From Heracleum sosnowskyi (taxonomy: Eukaryota > Streptophyta > Magnoliopsida > Apiales > Apiaceae), in contig CM061235.1 in NCBI GenBank assembly GCA_030848705.1, positions 133,679,228 through 133,743,227 on the forward strand: a stretch of 64,000 nt of DNA, written 5' to 3'. This document shows positions 10,061-19,936 of the stretch, piece by piece. The notes beneath the pieces were generated by a model. It was not told where the DNA came from. It searched no databases and saw only the letters and a program-made list of their open reading frames with translations. Made by a program: the position numbers and the translations under genes. Within the stretch, counting starts at the first letter, position 1; every line of letters begins with the position of its first letter.

Positions 10061-13000
10061 TTAAGAGAAATTTAGCATACCTAGCTCACTTACTAATCTT
10101 GAGAATGTTGATTCATCAAGTGGCTTGGTAAAGATGTCTGCAAGTTGTTGTTCACTTGGAACAAAATGTAACTCCACAGTACCATTCATAACATGTTCTC
10201 TAATGAAATGGTACTTGATGTCAATGTGCTTGGTCCTTGAATGCTGCACTGGATTTTCAGTAATGGCAATGGCACTAGTGTTGTCACAGAAAATAGGAAT
10301 TTTCTCAACTCTTAATCCATAATCAAGAAGTTGATTTTGCATCCATAAAATCTGTGCACAACAACTTCCAGCTGCAATATACTCAGCCTCAGCTGTGGAG
10401 GTAGAAACTGAGTTTTGTTTCTTGCTGAACCATGACACAAGCTTGTTTCCTAGGAATTGACAGGTTCCAGTTGTACTTTTCCTGTCAATTTTACATCCTG
10501 CAAAATCTGCATCTGAATAACCAATTAGTTCAAAACCAGATTCTCTAGGATACCAAATGCCAAGGTTTGGTGTTCCTTTGAGATATCTGAAAATTCTTTT
10601 AATAGCAACTAAATGGGATTCTCTAGGATCAGCCTGAAATCTAGCACATAGACATGTAGCAAACATAATATCAGGTCTACTAGCTGTTAAATATAAAAGT
10701 GAGCCTACCATGCCTCTGTAACTTGAAATGTCCACAGATTTTTCCTTAGTATTCAATTCAAGTTTGGTGGCAGTAGGCATGGGAGTTTTGGCAGTAGAGC
10801 ATTCCATTAGGTTAAATTTCTTTAATAAATCATGAATGTATTTTGTTTGACTAATGAAAATGCCTTCATTAACTTGCTTTACTTGAAGACCAAGAAAGTA
10901 AGTTAATTCTCCCATCATGCTCATTTCATATTTACTTTGCATAAGCTTGGCAAACTTTTGACAAAGTTTCACATCTGTAGACCCAAAGATTATATCATCT
11001 ACATAAATTTGAACAAGTAAAGTAGAGCCATTTACAACCCTGTGAAAAAGAGTTTTATCTACAGTACCTCTAGTGAAATGATTCTCAAGGAGGAACTGTG
11101 AGAGAGTGTCATACCAGGCTCTAGGTGCTTGTTTCAAACCATAGAGTGCTTTGAGAAGGAAGTACACATAGTCTGGAAAATCATCATCTTCAAAACCAGG
11201 AGGTTGACTTACATACACCTCCTCTTCCAATTCCCCATTCAGAAAAGCACTCTTCACATCCATTTGATAGACTTTGAAATTGGCATGGGCTGCATAGGCT
11301 AGGAAAATCCTTATTGCTTCTAGTCTTGCAACAGGAGCAAAGGTTTCATCAAAATCAATTCCCTCTTCCTGTGAGTAGCCTTTTGCAACCAGTCTAGCTT
11401 TGTTCCTTGTGACTATGCCATTTTCATCCATCTTGTTTCTGAACACCCACTTTGTGCCTATAACACTCCTGTCATTAGGCCTGGGCACCAGCTTCCAAAC
11501 ATTGTTTCTCTCAAATTGGTTTAGCTCTTCTTGCATGGCTAAAACCCAATCTGGATCTAGAAGTGCATCCTCAACTTTCTTTGGCTCATCTTGAGACAGA
11601 AAGCTACTATATAGACATTCTTCTTGAGTTGCTCTTCTAGTTTGGACTTTTGAAGAAACATCACCTATAATAAGTTCAAAGGGATGATCTTTAGTCCATT
11701 TCCTTGAGGGAGGTAGATTTGCTCTTGAAGACGTAGCTTCATGATCATGATTGCCTTGATTGGATATTTGTCCTTGAGAAACTCCCCCTGAGTTTGTTGT
11801 CCCTAATTGATCACTTCTAGAAGCATTCCTATGACTATCAACGGTATGACCGTTTTGGCTGTCAACGAAACGCTCATTCTGACTGTCAACGAATCCACCA
11901 TCATGACTGTCAACGAAATGACCATTTGGTCTGCTAGCTGCTATCCTTTTTAACCTTAATGCAGCAATTTCATCTTCACTGCTGCTTTCATCTGTGCTAG
12001 ATACAACACCTTTAGGCTGTTTCTCAGTAGCCTTATCATGATTCACTTGTTCTCCTTCCTCATTCTCAAAAGAGAGACTTTCATGGAAACCTTCATCACA
12101 GAGACCTTGTATTTTGAGATCATCAAAAACAACATGTACAGATTCCATAACAATGTTGATTCTGAGATTATAGACTCTGTAAGCTTTCCCTGCTGCATAT
12201 CCCACAAATATTGCTTCATCTGCCTTTGCTTCAAATTTCCCCAAATGCTCAGCTTGATTTCTCAGAACAAAGCACTTGCATCCAAAGACATGAAGAAAAT
12301 CTAATAGTGGCTTCTTTCTTTTGAGTAGATGATAAGGGGTCATTCCCTTGGCCTGATTAATCAAAGAAATATTTTGAGTAAAGCAAGCTGTGTTAACTGC
12401 CTCAGCCCAAAAATATGTAGGTAACTTTGATTCATCTAGCATTGTCCTTGCAGCTTCAATAAGTGTTCTGTTTTTCCTTTCAACTACACCATTTTGCTGT
12501 GGTGTTCTTGCTGCTGAAAACTCATGCAAAATACCATTTTCTTCACAGAACACCTTCATGCTCGAATTCTTGAATTCTGTCCCATTGTCACTCCTAATCC
12601 TTCTTACTTTGAAATCAGGATGATTGCTTACCATCTTGATGTGATTGATAATGATTTCACTTGCCTCATCTTTAGAGTGCAAAAATAAAGTCCATGTAAA
12701 TCTAGAAAAATCATCAACAATCACAAGACAGTATTTCTTCTTTGAGATGGACATAACATTTACAGGGCCAAATAGGTCCATATGAAGTAATTCAAGCTGC
12801 TGGACAATTGATGACTCTGTCTTGCTTTTGAATGATGCCTTCTTCTGTTTCCCTTTTTGACAGGCATCACACAAACCATCCTTGGAAAATTCCACTTGTG
12901 GAATTCCTCTAGCAAGATCCTTTCTCACCAAATCATTCATAACTTTGAAATTCAGATGGGATAATTTCTTGTGCCATAACCAACTTTCATCTTTGTTTGC

Positions 13001-13432
13001 CTTGCTGAAAAGACAGGTGATGGTTTCTGAACTTGTGCTACTAAAGTCAGCAATGTACACATTCCCTCTTCTGAATCCAGTCATTACCACATTGTTGTTT
13101 CCTCCTTTAGAAACAACACAGGCTTCTTTCGAAAAAGTAACTAAAAATCCTTTGTCACAAAGTTGGCTGATACTAAGCAAGTTGTGCTTAAGACCATCCA
13201 CCAATGCAACCTCATCTATGATGACATTCTCTTTTGAAATCAAGCCATATCCCTTTGTGTAGCCTTTGCTGTCATCTCCAAAAGCAATACAAGGGCCAGC
13301 TCTTTCCTGAAACTCTGTGAGCAGGGTAGAATCACCAGTCATGTGTCTTGAACAACCACTATCCAAGTACCAAAGATTCCTTTTGTCTCCCTGCACACAA
13401 TAAACCCAAATCAAGTTGATTTTGGTACCCAA
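10061..13432 (-). CDS. Young copia pol polyprotein (PR-INT-RT-RNase H)
   Basis: This is the Ty1/copia polyprotein in classical copia order. Aspartic protease comes first, with WYLDSGCSRHMTGD near residues 20-35. Integrase follows: zinc-binding H..H..C..C ending CDACQKGK, HMDLFGPV, RSDNGTEF and NGVVERKNRT carry the catalytic triad. A linker has four imperfect FVDS-type repeats (about residues 500-532), encoded by CGTTGA-core motifs at 11835-11930. Reverse transcriptase (MDVKSAFLNG, then YVDDIIFGS) and RNase H (SDADFAGC, EAEYIAA) complete it. The frame is open for 1123 codons with all catalytic motifs present. It overlaps the end of gag by 22 bp in the -1 frame. The listed start is a TTG, so true expression is probably as a gag-pol fusion by frameshifting, or by another route. 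The protein acts in the cytoplasmic particle and then in nuclear integration. Confidence 0.93.
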   Translation of the reverse strand: MGTKINLIWVYCVQGDKRNLWYLDSGCSRHMTGDSTLLTEFQERAGPCIAFGDDSKGYTKGYGLISKENVIIDEVALVDGLKHNLLSISQLCDKGFLVTFSKEACVVSKGGNNNVVMTGFRRGNVYIADFSSTSSETITCLFSKANKDESWLWHKKLSHLNFKVMNDLVRKDLARGIPQVEFSKDGLCDACQKGKQKKASFKSKTESSIVQQLELLHMDLFGPVNVMSISKKKYCLVIVDDFSRFTWTLFLHSKDEASEIIINHIKMVSNHPDFKVRRIRSDNGTEFKNSSMKVFCEENGILHEFSAARTPQQNGVVERKNRTLIEAARTMLDESKLPTYFWAEAVNTACFTQNISLINQAKGMTPYHLLKRKKPLLDFLHVFGCKCFVLRNQAEHLGKFEAKADEAIFVGYAAGKAYRVYNLRINIVMESVHVVFDDLKIQGLCDEGFHESLSFENEEGEQVNHDKATEKQPKGVVSSTDESSSEDEIAALRLKRIAASRPNGHFVDSHDGGFVDSQNERFVDSQNGHTVDSHRNASRSDQLGTTNSGGVSQGQISNQGNHDHEATSSRANLPPSRKWTKDHPFELIIGDVSSKVQTRRATQEECLYSSFLSQDEPKKVEDALLDPDWVLAMQEELNQFERNNVWKLVPRPNDRSVIGTKWVFRNKMDENGIVTRNKARLVAKGYSQEEGIDFDETFAPVARLEAIRIFLAYAAHANFKVYQMDVKSAFLNGELEEEVYVSQPPGFEDDDFPDYVYFLLKALYGLKQAPRAWYDTLSQFLLENHFTRGTVDKTLFHRVVNGSTLLVQIYVDDIIFGSTDVKLCQKFAKLMQSKYEMSMMGELTYFLGLQVKQVNEGIFISQTKYIHDLLKKFNLMECSTAKTPMPTATKLELNTKEKSVDISSYRGMVGSLLYLTASRPDIMFATCLCARFQADPRESHLVAIKRIFRYLKGTPNLGIWYPRESGFELIGYSDADFAGCKIDRKSTTGTCQFLGNKLVSWFSKKQNSVSTSTAEAEYIAAGSCCAQILWMQNQLLDYGLRVEKIPIFCDNTSAIAITENPVQHSRTKHIDIKYHFIREHVMNGTVELHFVPSEQQLADIFTKPLDESTFSRLVSELGMLNFS

Positions 13433-15882
13433 GTTTCCTTGGGTCCTGTCTTGTTAGCCTTTGCATTCCCTTTTGTACCATTTTTCACTTTGGGCTCAGA
13501 TTGATTCAAATCAATCTTTACCCTTGGTGTTGATTTCTGAGGGTTGCTCATATTTTCATTCATAGCATGCATAGTTGGAGGAACAATCATGTTATTCATG
13601 TTCCATGGCATTTGTGGCATGTTAAACATATTCATGTAAGGATTAGGCACAAATGGCATGCTAGCATATGGATTCTGAAATTGTGCATATGGAGCAAACA
13701 TGTTAGGCATAACAGGCATTTTAGGCATGGAACTGTTCATTGCAGGCTTGGGCATTTTCACATTAGCAGATTTCTTAACAGATTTGCAGTTAGTAGATAA
13801 ATGATTAACACTTCCACAATTGACACATGTCTTTCTAGGTGCATATTTATCAGGTGTGTAATTGTTGTGTTTGTTAATCCCTACCTTGCCATTTCTGTTA
13901 TTCTTTTTATTTCCCTTAGCCTCAACCTGAACTTTCTCTAACTTGTCTTTCAATTGCTTGTTAGACAAGTTACCTACATTAGCTCTCTCAACAGGCTTCT
14001 CAACTTTCTTTGTTTTACTAGACTCACCTTGAACAAAGTTCTTGGTGACAGGACCATACTTGTTATTAAGTCTAGTGAGTTCATCCTTTCTTTTCTCTGT
14101 CAACGAAACAGCCTGATCGGTTGATGGTTCATCTGTCAACGAAACATTGCATTCCGTTGACATATCAACCTTCAACAAATGATCCTTGTTGTTTGTTGAC
14201 TCAGTTTCTGATTCTAAGGTTTCACCAACATACCCTAGCTTCTCTTTGTTCCTTTTCCATGATTGCTCACAGAAGGATTCCACGCCTTGAACATTAATTA
14301 TGTTGGCAGCAACATTCCTGGCATCCTTCCATTTTGCAATCACACCTTGTTCTATCTCAAGTTGTGTTTTAAGAATTTCTTCCCTTTGTAACACGTTCTC
14401 AAGTTCCTTCTTAGCATCCCTACTAACACATCTCATTTTCTCAAATTCAATGAGCTGTGCTTCTAACATTGCATTCCTATCACTTAAGAGCAGATTGGTC
14501 TCTTTTATTCTAGAATTCTCTTTAGTAAGTGATTTAAGAGTAACACGCAAATTATATAATACAGTAGACATTTCATTTACTGCACTGTCGCATTCCTCTT
14601 TAGAAAGCTCAGAAAGATTAGTAATTGTTACCTGGTTGCTTGAGGAACTTGCTTCCTGCTCATGATTGTCAGCCATAAGAGCCAAGTTGACATACTCAAC
14701 ATCATCATCAGAATCTTCACCATTACCAGCCCAATCATACTCCTGAGACATGAAAGCCTTTTCTTTTTGTTTGAGAAGTTCAAAGTATTTCTTTTTATAA
14801 TCAACAGGCTCAAATTTCCTGTTGCCCTTCTCAACCTTGGGCTTTCTGCAGTCTCCAGCAAAGTGACCAAGCATTCCACAATTGAAACATTTTGACTTAG
14901 ACTTTTCAATCCAGTTTGTTTTGCTAGGTTGAAAGTCTCTTCTTGGTGGCCTTGCTTCTGAGTTTCTTTTGAACTTGAACTTAGAGAATTTTCTAGACAG
15001 AAAAGCAATGTGTTCATCAATCTCATCTAAGTCATCCAAGTTGGCTGGTTCTGATTCTTCTTCTTCTGTCATCTTGTCTTTACCCTTGCTAACATCACTC
15101 CTACAACTAGATCGACTAGTTGTGGTCTTTGCAGCTTCTTTATTGTCATCTTCAAGTTGGTTCACAGATGCAATCAATGCAATAGATCCACCCTTCTTTT
15201 GTACCTTTTCAATTTCCTCATCTTGCTCCATTTCCAGCTCATAAGTCTTCAAGGTTCCATAAAGCCTTTCAAGAGTGTAGTCTTTGTACTCTTGAGTGTT
15301 TCTGAGAGAAACAGTCATAGGCTTCCATTCTTTTGGAAGAGCTCTAAGAAATTTAAGGTTTGAATCCTTGGTTTGATAGATCCTCCCATACAACTTTAAT
15401 CCATTCAAAAGCTTTTGAAACCTACTAAACGTGTCATTTAGGGTTTCACCAGCTTTAAAATGAAAATGCTCATATTGTTGTATAAGGAGTTGCATTTTAT
15501 TTTCCCTGACTTGCTCAGTTCCTTCACAGAGAGTTCTAACGGTATCCCATACTTCCTTAGAGGTTGTACAGTTGATAACATTGTCAAACATCTCTTGCTC
15601 CAAACCATTAAACAGAATGTTCATGGTCCTTTTGTCTTTATGGACTTCTGCAATATCTTCAACAGTCCATTCTGAGACAGTTTTTGGAATCTCTACATCA
15701 GGTGCATCATCTGGCAGTCCAACTCTAGAATCAAGCTTCATGGGAACGTGTGGACCTTTCTCAATGCAGTCTACATACCTCTCATCCATAGACATGAGAT
15801 GTAAATGCATCTTTACTTTCCAGTGAAAGTAATTGTCTTTATCAAGAACTGGTATCTTCACACCTGCATCCTTCTTCACCAT
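13411..15882 (-). CDS. Young copia gag (nucleocapsid polyprotein)
   Basis: This 823-residue gag starts at the ATG at 15882, about 50 bases from the primer site. The N-terminal 220 residues are the copia-type gag domain (IPVLDKDNYFHWKVKM...). Two CX2CX4HX4C zinc knuckles bind RNA: KCFNCGMLGHFAGDC near residue 332 and CVNCGSVNHLSTNC near residue 686. Between them is a charged, probably coiled-coil region (about 440-560). A Met/Pro/Asn-rich segment lies near the C-terminus. Three CGTTGA-core motifs and two decayed ones occur at 14098-14168, in an apparently unconstrained linker. The gag is longer than a minimal copia gag, as is usual in the SIRE lineage. The frame is intact. Confidence 0.93.
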   Translation of the reverse strand: MVKKDAGVKIPVLDKDNYFHWKVKMHLHLMSMDERYVDCIEKGPHVPMKLDSRVGLPDDAPDVEIPKTVSEWTVEDIAEVHKDKRTMNILFNGLEQEMFDNVINCTTSKEVWDTVRTLCEGTEQVRENKMQLLIQQYEHFHFKAGETLNDTFSRFQKLLNGLKLYGRIYQTKDSNLKFLRALPKEWKPMTVSLRNTQEYKDYTLERLYGTLKTYELEMEQDEEIEKVQKKGGSIALIASVNQLEDDNKEAAKTTTSRSSCRSDVSKGKDKMTEEEESEPANLDDLDEIDEHIAFLSRKFSKFKFKRNSEARPPRRDFQPSKTNWIEKSKSKCFNCGMLGHFAGDCRKPKVEKGNRKFEPVDYKKKYFELLKQKEKAFMSQEYDWAGNGEDSDDDVEYVNLALMADNHEQEASSSSNQVTITNLSELSKEECDSAVNEMSTVLYNLRVTLKSLTKENSRIKETNLLLSDRNAMLEAQLIEFEKMRCVSRDAKKELENVLQREEILKTQLEIEQGVIAKWKDARNVAANIINVQGVESFCEQSWKRNKEKLGYVGETLESETESTNNKDHLLKVDMSTECNVSLTDEPSTDQAVSLTEKRKDELTRLNNKYGPVTKNFVQGESSKTKKVEKPVERANVGNLSNKQLKDKLEKVQVEAKGNKKNNRNGKVGINKHNNYTPDKYAPRKTCVNCGSVNHLSTNCKSVKKSANVKMPKPAMNSSMPKMPVMPNMFAPYAQFQNPYASMPFVPNPYMNMFNMPQMPWNMNNMIVPPTMHAMNENMSNPQKSTPRVKIDLNQSEPKVKNGTKGNAKANKTGPKETWVPKST

Positions 15883-15932
15883 GGTTTCTGTTTTTGGTCT
15901 TGATCTTTAAACTTCTTGTATGTTAGAAGCTC

Positions 15933-15944
15933 GCTCTGATACCA
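15933..15944 (-). other. Primer binding site of young copia element
   Basis: The minus strand reads TGGTATCAGAGC two bases inside the 5' LTR. This is the complement of the 3' end of initiator tRNA-Met, the usual primer in Ty1/copia elements. Confidence 0.93.
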
Positions 15945-15946
15945 AT

Positions 15947-16966
15947 TGTTATTCCCAAATGACCTAACAGAATTGTAGAAGGGGGGGGTTGAATACAATT
16001 CTTGATATTTTCTTGAAACTAAACACTTTTTAAAATAAAACTGAACTGAATAAATAAAAACACAAGATATAAATAATTCAGTTGGATTGTTTGATGATCC
16101 AACTGAAGTGTTTTTATTGCGGAAATAATCTGTGATACAAAAGTACACAGCTGCTCAGTTACAAGGTTGTAGAGAAGAAATGCTCTCAAAAATAGCTAAT
16201 ACAATCTATTTGTTTTTCTTCTCTTCTTTCTAAAGTAACTGCTACACTTGGTTATATAATCCCAAGTTTACAATTCTACGTTTGGTTAAACTAAAGAATA
16301 ATAGTAGTAACCATCAGTAGCTTGCTTTTCATTCCTTTTGTCCAATGGTCCTTGGAGATCTTTGCTTTTGTCTTCATGCTCATTATAATCATTTCCAAGA
16401 GCCTTATTGGAAATTGGAATGTTTCCTTATTTCCAGTATCCACTTTGATGGCTTCCAATGCAAAGTACACTTCCATATCTCCTTTTAGATCTGTTCAGTA
16501 AACTGTCACTATCACTTTGTCAACTGTTCAAAAAGCAACATTGATTCGTTGATAGCAAGGAGATGTGTTTCGTTGATAGCTTCATTCTTCATTCCGTTGA
16601 TGGTGTTTCCCTCGTTTCGTTGATGGGAAAACTCCATACCGTTGACAGAGTAATCTTCATACCGTTGACATGTCTTCACTTAGTCAAAATTACAAGGCAT
16701 AACATATTTACAATTAACCAACCTATTTTGCCTATCTAGTACTTAGTCAACATGACTTAGAAAACCTATCTAAAACATATAACAGAATGCCTATCATACT
16801 GTGAAGTATTGTACAATGCAATTGCTACAACACTCATTTCGTTGATGAGCTTCCTGTCAACGGAATGCTGCAAAGCATGCCATTTCGTTGACAGTTACAA
16901 AAATGACTTTACACAAATTCTACTAAGTGTTTTATGTTTATCATCAAGAACAACATATTCCTAACA
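15947..16966 (-). repeat. 5' LTR of young copia element
   Basis: The LTR is 1020 bp in minus orientation. It matches 3840-4864 except for one substitution and five fewer G's in a homopolymer. It holds nine intact CGTTGA-core motifs. It is followed by the target-site duplication ACAGT at 16967-16971. Confidence 0.93.
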
Positions 16967-17408
16967 ACAGTTTCTTGTGCCACAGCCAGAATTCTTCATT
17001 GGTTGCTTTAGTGTAGAAACAACAAATTTCCCCCTTGTCTGCAGCCTTAAGATTTTCTACAAACAAGCTTCCTTTCTTCACACTAGTTAAAACAACTTCA
17101 CCATTTCCCCTTTTTGAGATTAGACATTGATCTTCATCAAATTCCACTTTGAAACCCCTGTTAGTGAATTGTCCAATGCTTAAGAGGTTGTGTTTTAGTC
17201 CTTCAACAAATTCTACATCTTCAATAATGACATTTCCAGATTTAACACTGCCATATCCCATTGTATAACCAATGTTGTCATTTCCAAAGGTTACTGATGG
17301 GCCAGCCTTCTCTTCAAACTGTGATAGCAGGGCTATATCACCAGTCATGTGACTTGAGCATCCACAGTCCAAGATCCATATGACTCTTTTATTACTGTTG
17401 CCCTGCAT
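16967..17408 (-). pseudogene. Older copia element: protease and integrase N-terminus
   Basis: This is the upstream half of the split pol ORF of the older SIRE/Maximus-type element. It has the aspartic protease motif LDCGCSSHMTGD, where the usual DSG is DCG: the active-site Ser position is Cys. It then runs to the start of the integrase zinc-binding domain (LWHKKL), where the young copia element is inserted. The sequence resumes at 3834. The listed frame begins at an ATG at 17408 in the -1 frame relative to the preceding gag, the same arrangement as in the young element. Confidence 0.85.
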
Positions 17409-17419
17409 TCATAAAATGA

Positions 17420-19888
17420 CTAGGTTGTTTTTGGTACCCACACTTGGTAGGGTCCAGTTAATTTAGAAACAGGTTTGTTATTGATTCTTCTATCATAAAC
17501 AACATTCTTCACAGTAGGAGACTTCACTGTGTTTGTGGCTTTAGAGTTGACACTCTTAGGCTCACATGAAGTCTTTACCCTCTCAACCTTGATTAGGGAT
17601 CCTGTCCTGTGAGTGTGCATATGTGTGTGTGATTCACAGGATTGTGCAGAATCAAGTTTATGCTTTAGAGATAAACAATTAGAAATCACAGTCACATAGC
17701 ATGTCATGCAGTTAGAATTACCACAGAAAGAATCATGGATAGTGTTCATGCCAACAGAATGGTTACTCAGGTTATTAACTTCAACATTGACAGGTTTATT
17801 ACACTTATGAGTCAAATGATTCACAGATGAGCATTTTTGACACTGTTTCCTATAAGCATTTGGCACATAAGCATAACTGTTGCCCTTGTTGACACCTACT
17901 TTACCATTCCTGTTCTGTTTCTTTTTCTTAACAACTTCTTTATTTACCTTAGGACTCTTGACAAGAATGTCTTTGGTTTCTTTCTGATTTAATGATTTGG
18001 CAGAGGAAGGAATGTCTTTAGTAGCCTCATCTTCTTCAAGTAATTGTTGTTTGATAACTAGTAGATCCTCATCAAGCTCAACAACACTCTTTTTGAAGAT
18101 GGGCTCTTTGACACTAGACCAAATAGTTGGAGCATTTTTGTTTACAAAAGATTCTTTTCCTTTGCCCTTAGCCTTCTTCCTTCCCTTGTCATTCTCATAA
18201 TCAAAACCAATTCCAACCTTACAGTCTTCAGTGTGTTCCTTGTGGTAGGTTTGAATAAGCTCAGAGGAGTTTCTATAGCTTCTTATTTTTAATTCATTTT
18301 CAGCAATTTGTTCCCTAAGAGCTATTTCTATCTGTTCAACACAAGCCACTTTATTCTTAAGATACTCAACCTCCTTTTTCAAACCATCAAGGCTCACAAC
18401 CATTAATTCAAGTTCCTCATTCTTTTCTGTAAGTTCAAGGTTTTTAGCAGTTAGCCTATCAATTTCTTTATTGGCAACTAACATGCTAGTATGAATATTG
18501 AACATCTCAGTACTCATGTCTTCAACAGTTTGCTTTTATTGAGAGGGAGTCATATCAAGAGAAGTAAGAATAGGTACCTGATTTGAAGAATCGCCATCAT
18601 CAGAAAATGCCATCAAGGCATAGTTTGAATACTCCGGTTCTTCTTCTTCATCAGAATCATCCCAGCACTTTCCCTCTGCAATAAAAGCTTTACCCTGCTG
18701 TTTCTTGAGTAGAGCTTCATACTTAGCTTCAAGCTCTAAGTATGCTTTGTCCTTTTTGACCTGTTTGGGCTTCTTGCACTCTGTAGCAAAGTGCCTAAGT
18801 TCATTGCAGTTATAGCACCTTATCTTGGACCTATCCACACTCCCAGACTTGTATCCTCCTTTAGCAACACCAGCAATCCCTTTTCCTTTACTGAAGGAGT
18901 TTGAGCCACTTGATCCACCAGCATTTCTAGCATTAAACTTGGACTTAAATGGATGCTTCCTTTTGAACCTAATGTTAGGATATCTCCTAGCCATATAGGC
19001 AAAAGATTTGTTTTCCATTTTGTCCAGTTCATCTATGTTGTAGAATTCATCTTCCTCAGGCAAATCATAGACAACTTGAGTCTCATCACCAGTGTCTTCA
19101 ACTTCCAGCTCTTCAATCTTGACTTGACTGACTTTAAGAGATTCCATTCTTTGACCTAAATTGTCAGCAATAAGGGCACAAGAAGTATTGGCCATCAATC
19201 CTTGCTTTTCTTGAATGGATCTCTTTTGAAACAACTCTAGCTCATATGTTTTCAAAACACCATACAACACATCAAAACCAATCTTGGTTAGATCCCTTTC
19301 CTTGAGGGAAGAGATTCTTGGTTCCAAATGATCTGGTAGAGTCAGTAAGAACTTCATGTTGAGCTCTTCTGTTTCATAGTGTTTATCATAGAGTTTAAGC
19401 TCATTTATCAGCTTGTTGAACCTTTCAAACACTTCTGTGATTCCCTCCTTTGGTTGAGCCATGAAAGCTTCATACTGGGAAACCAGAATCTGCTTCTTAT
19501 TCTTTCTCACTTCTGGAGTTCCTTCACATAGCACCTCTATGAGATCCCACATCTTCTTTGCACTACTACAATGAGCAACAGTGCCATACATGTTAAAATC
19601 CATAGATTCACAAATGATAAGTTGAAGATGTCCATCTAGTGCTATTTTCTCCTTTTCAGGATCAGTGTATTTAGAAGGGTCTTTAGGCTCATATCTAGCT
19701 GGTATTATCTCAGTACCAACAGTTGTTTCTGCAATCTAATTCATTGGAGTGAATGGACCATGTTTTAGGATGTCTAAGTACATGGGGTTTGAAGCTTTGA
19801 TGAAAAGCAAAATCTTCTTCTTCCATAGACTATAGTGCTCCTTGTTAAAGGGAGGAATCTTGATACTGCTTAGTTTCTGTGAACTCAT
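17420..19888 (-). pseudogene. Older copia element gag, two in-frame stops
   Basis: This gag is about 820 codons, related to that at 13411-15882 but clearly a different family. From an ATG at 19888 the frame has a TAG at 19736-19738 and a TAA at 18536-18538. Between them is the copia gag domain, including a CX2CX4HX4C zinc knuckle (CYNCNELRHFATEC). After the TAA the same frame continues as a long coiled-coil-prone segment, with a further Cys/His cluster near 17800-17850, to a stop at 17420. The two stops are the only clear breaks, so the element is old relative to its neighbours but not ancient. Confidence 0.85.
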
Positions 19889-19922
19889 TCTTGATCTTTT
19901 CCTATTTGTATATCAACATCCT

Positions 19923-19934
19923 GCTTTGATACCA
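19923..19934 (-). other. Primer binding site of older copia element
   Basis: The minus strand reads TGGTATCAAAGC, one base from the canonical initiator-tRNA-Met primer site. It lies two bases inside the LTR that ends at 19937. Confidence 0.85.
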
Positions 19935-19936
19935 CT

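Larger units (their letters stand above)
3840..16966 (-). mobile_element. Young, complete SIRE/Maximus-type Ty1/copia retrotransposon
   Basis: This 13,127-bp element, on the minus strand, is bounded by two nearly identical LTRs (3840-4864 and 15947-16966). It is flanked by a perfect 5-bp target-site duplication, ACAGT, at 3835-3839 and 16967-16971. The order on the minus strand is LTR, initiator-Met primer site, gag, pol, a third ORF, polypurine tract, LTR. All three long ORFs are open. By eye the LTRs differ by one substitution and the length of one G run (13 versus 8), so insertion was recent. It interrupts the integrase of an older element of the same lineage in the same orientation. As read, it has every part needed for autonomous retrotransposition; activity is inference. 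Confidence 0.93.
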
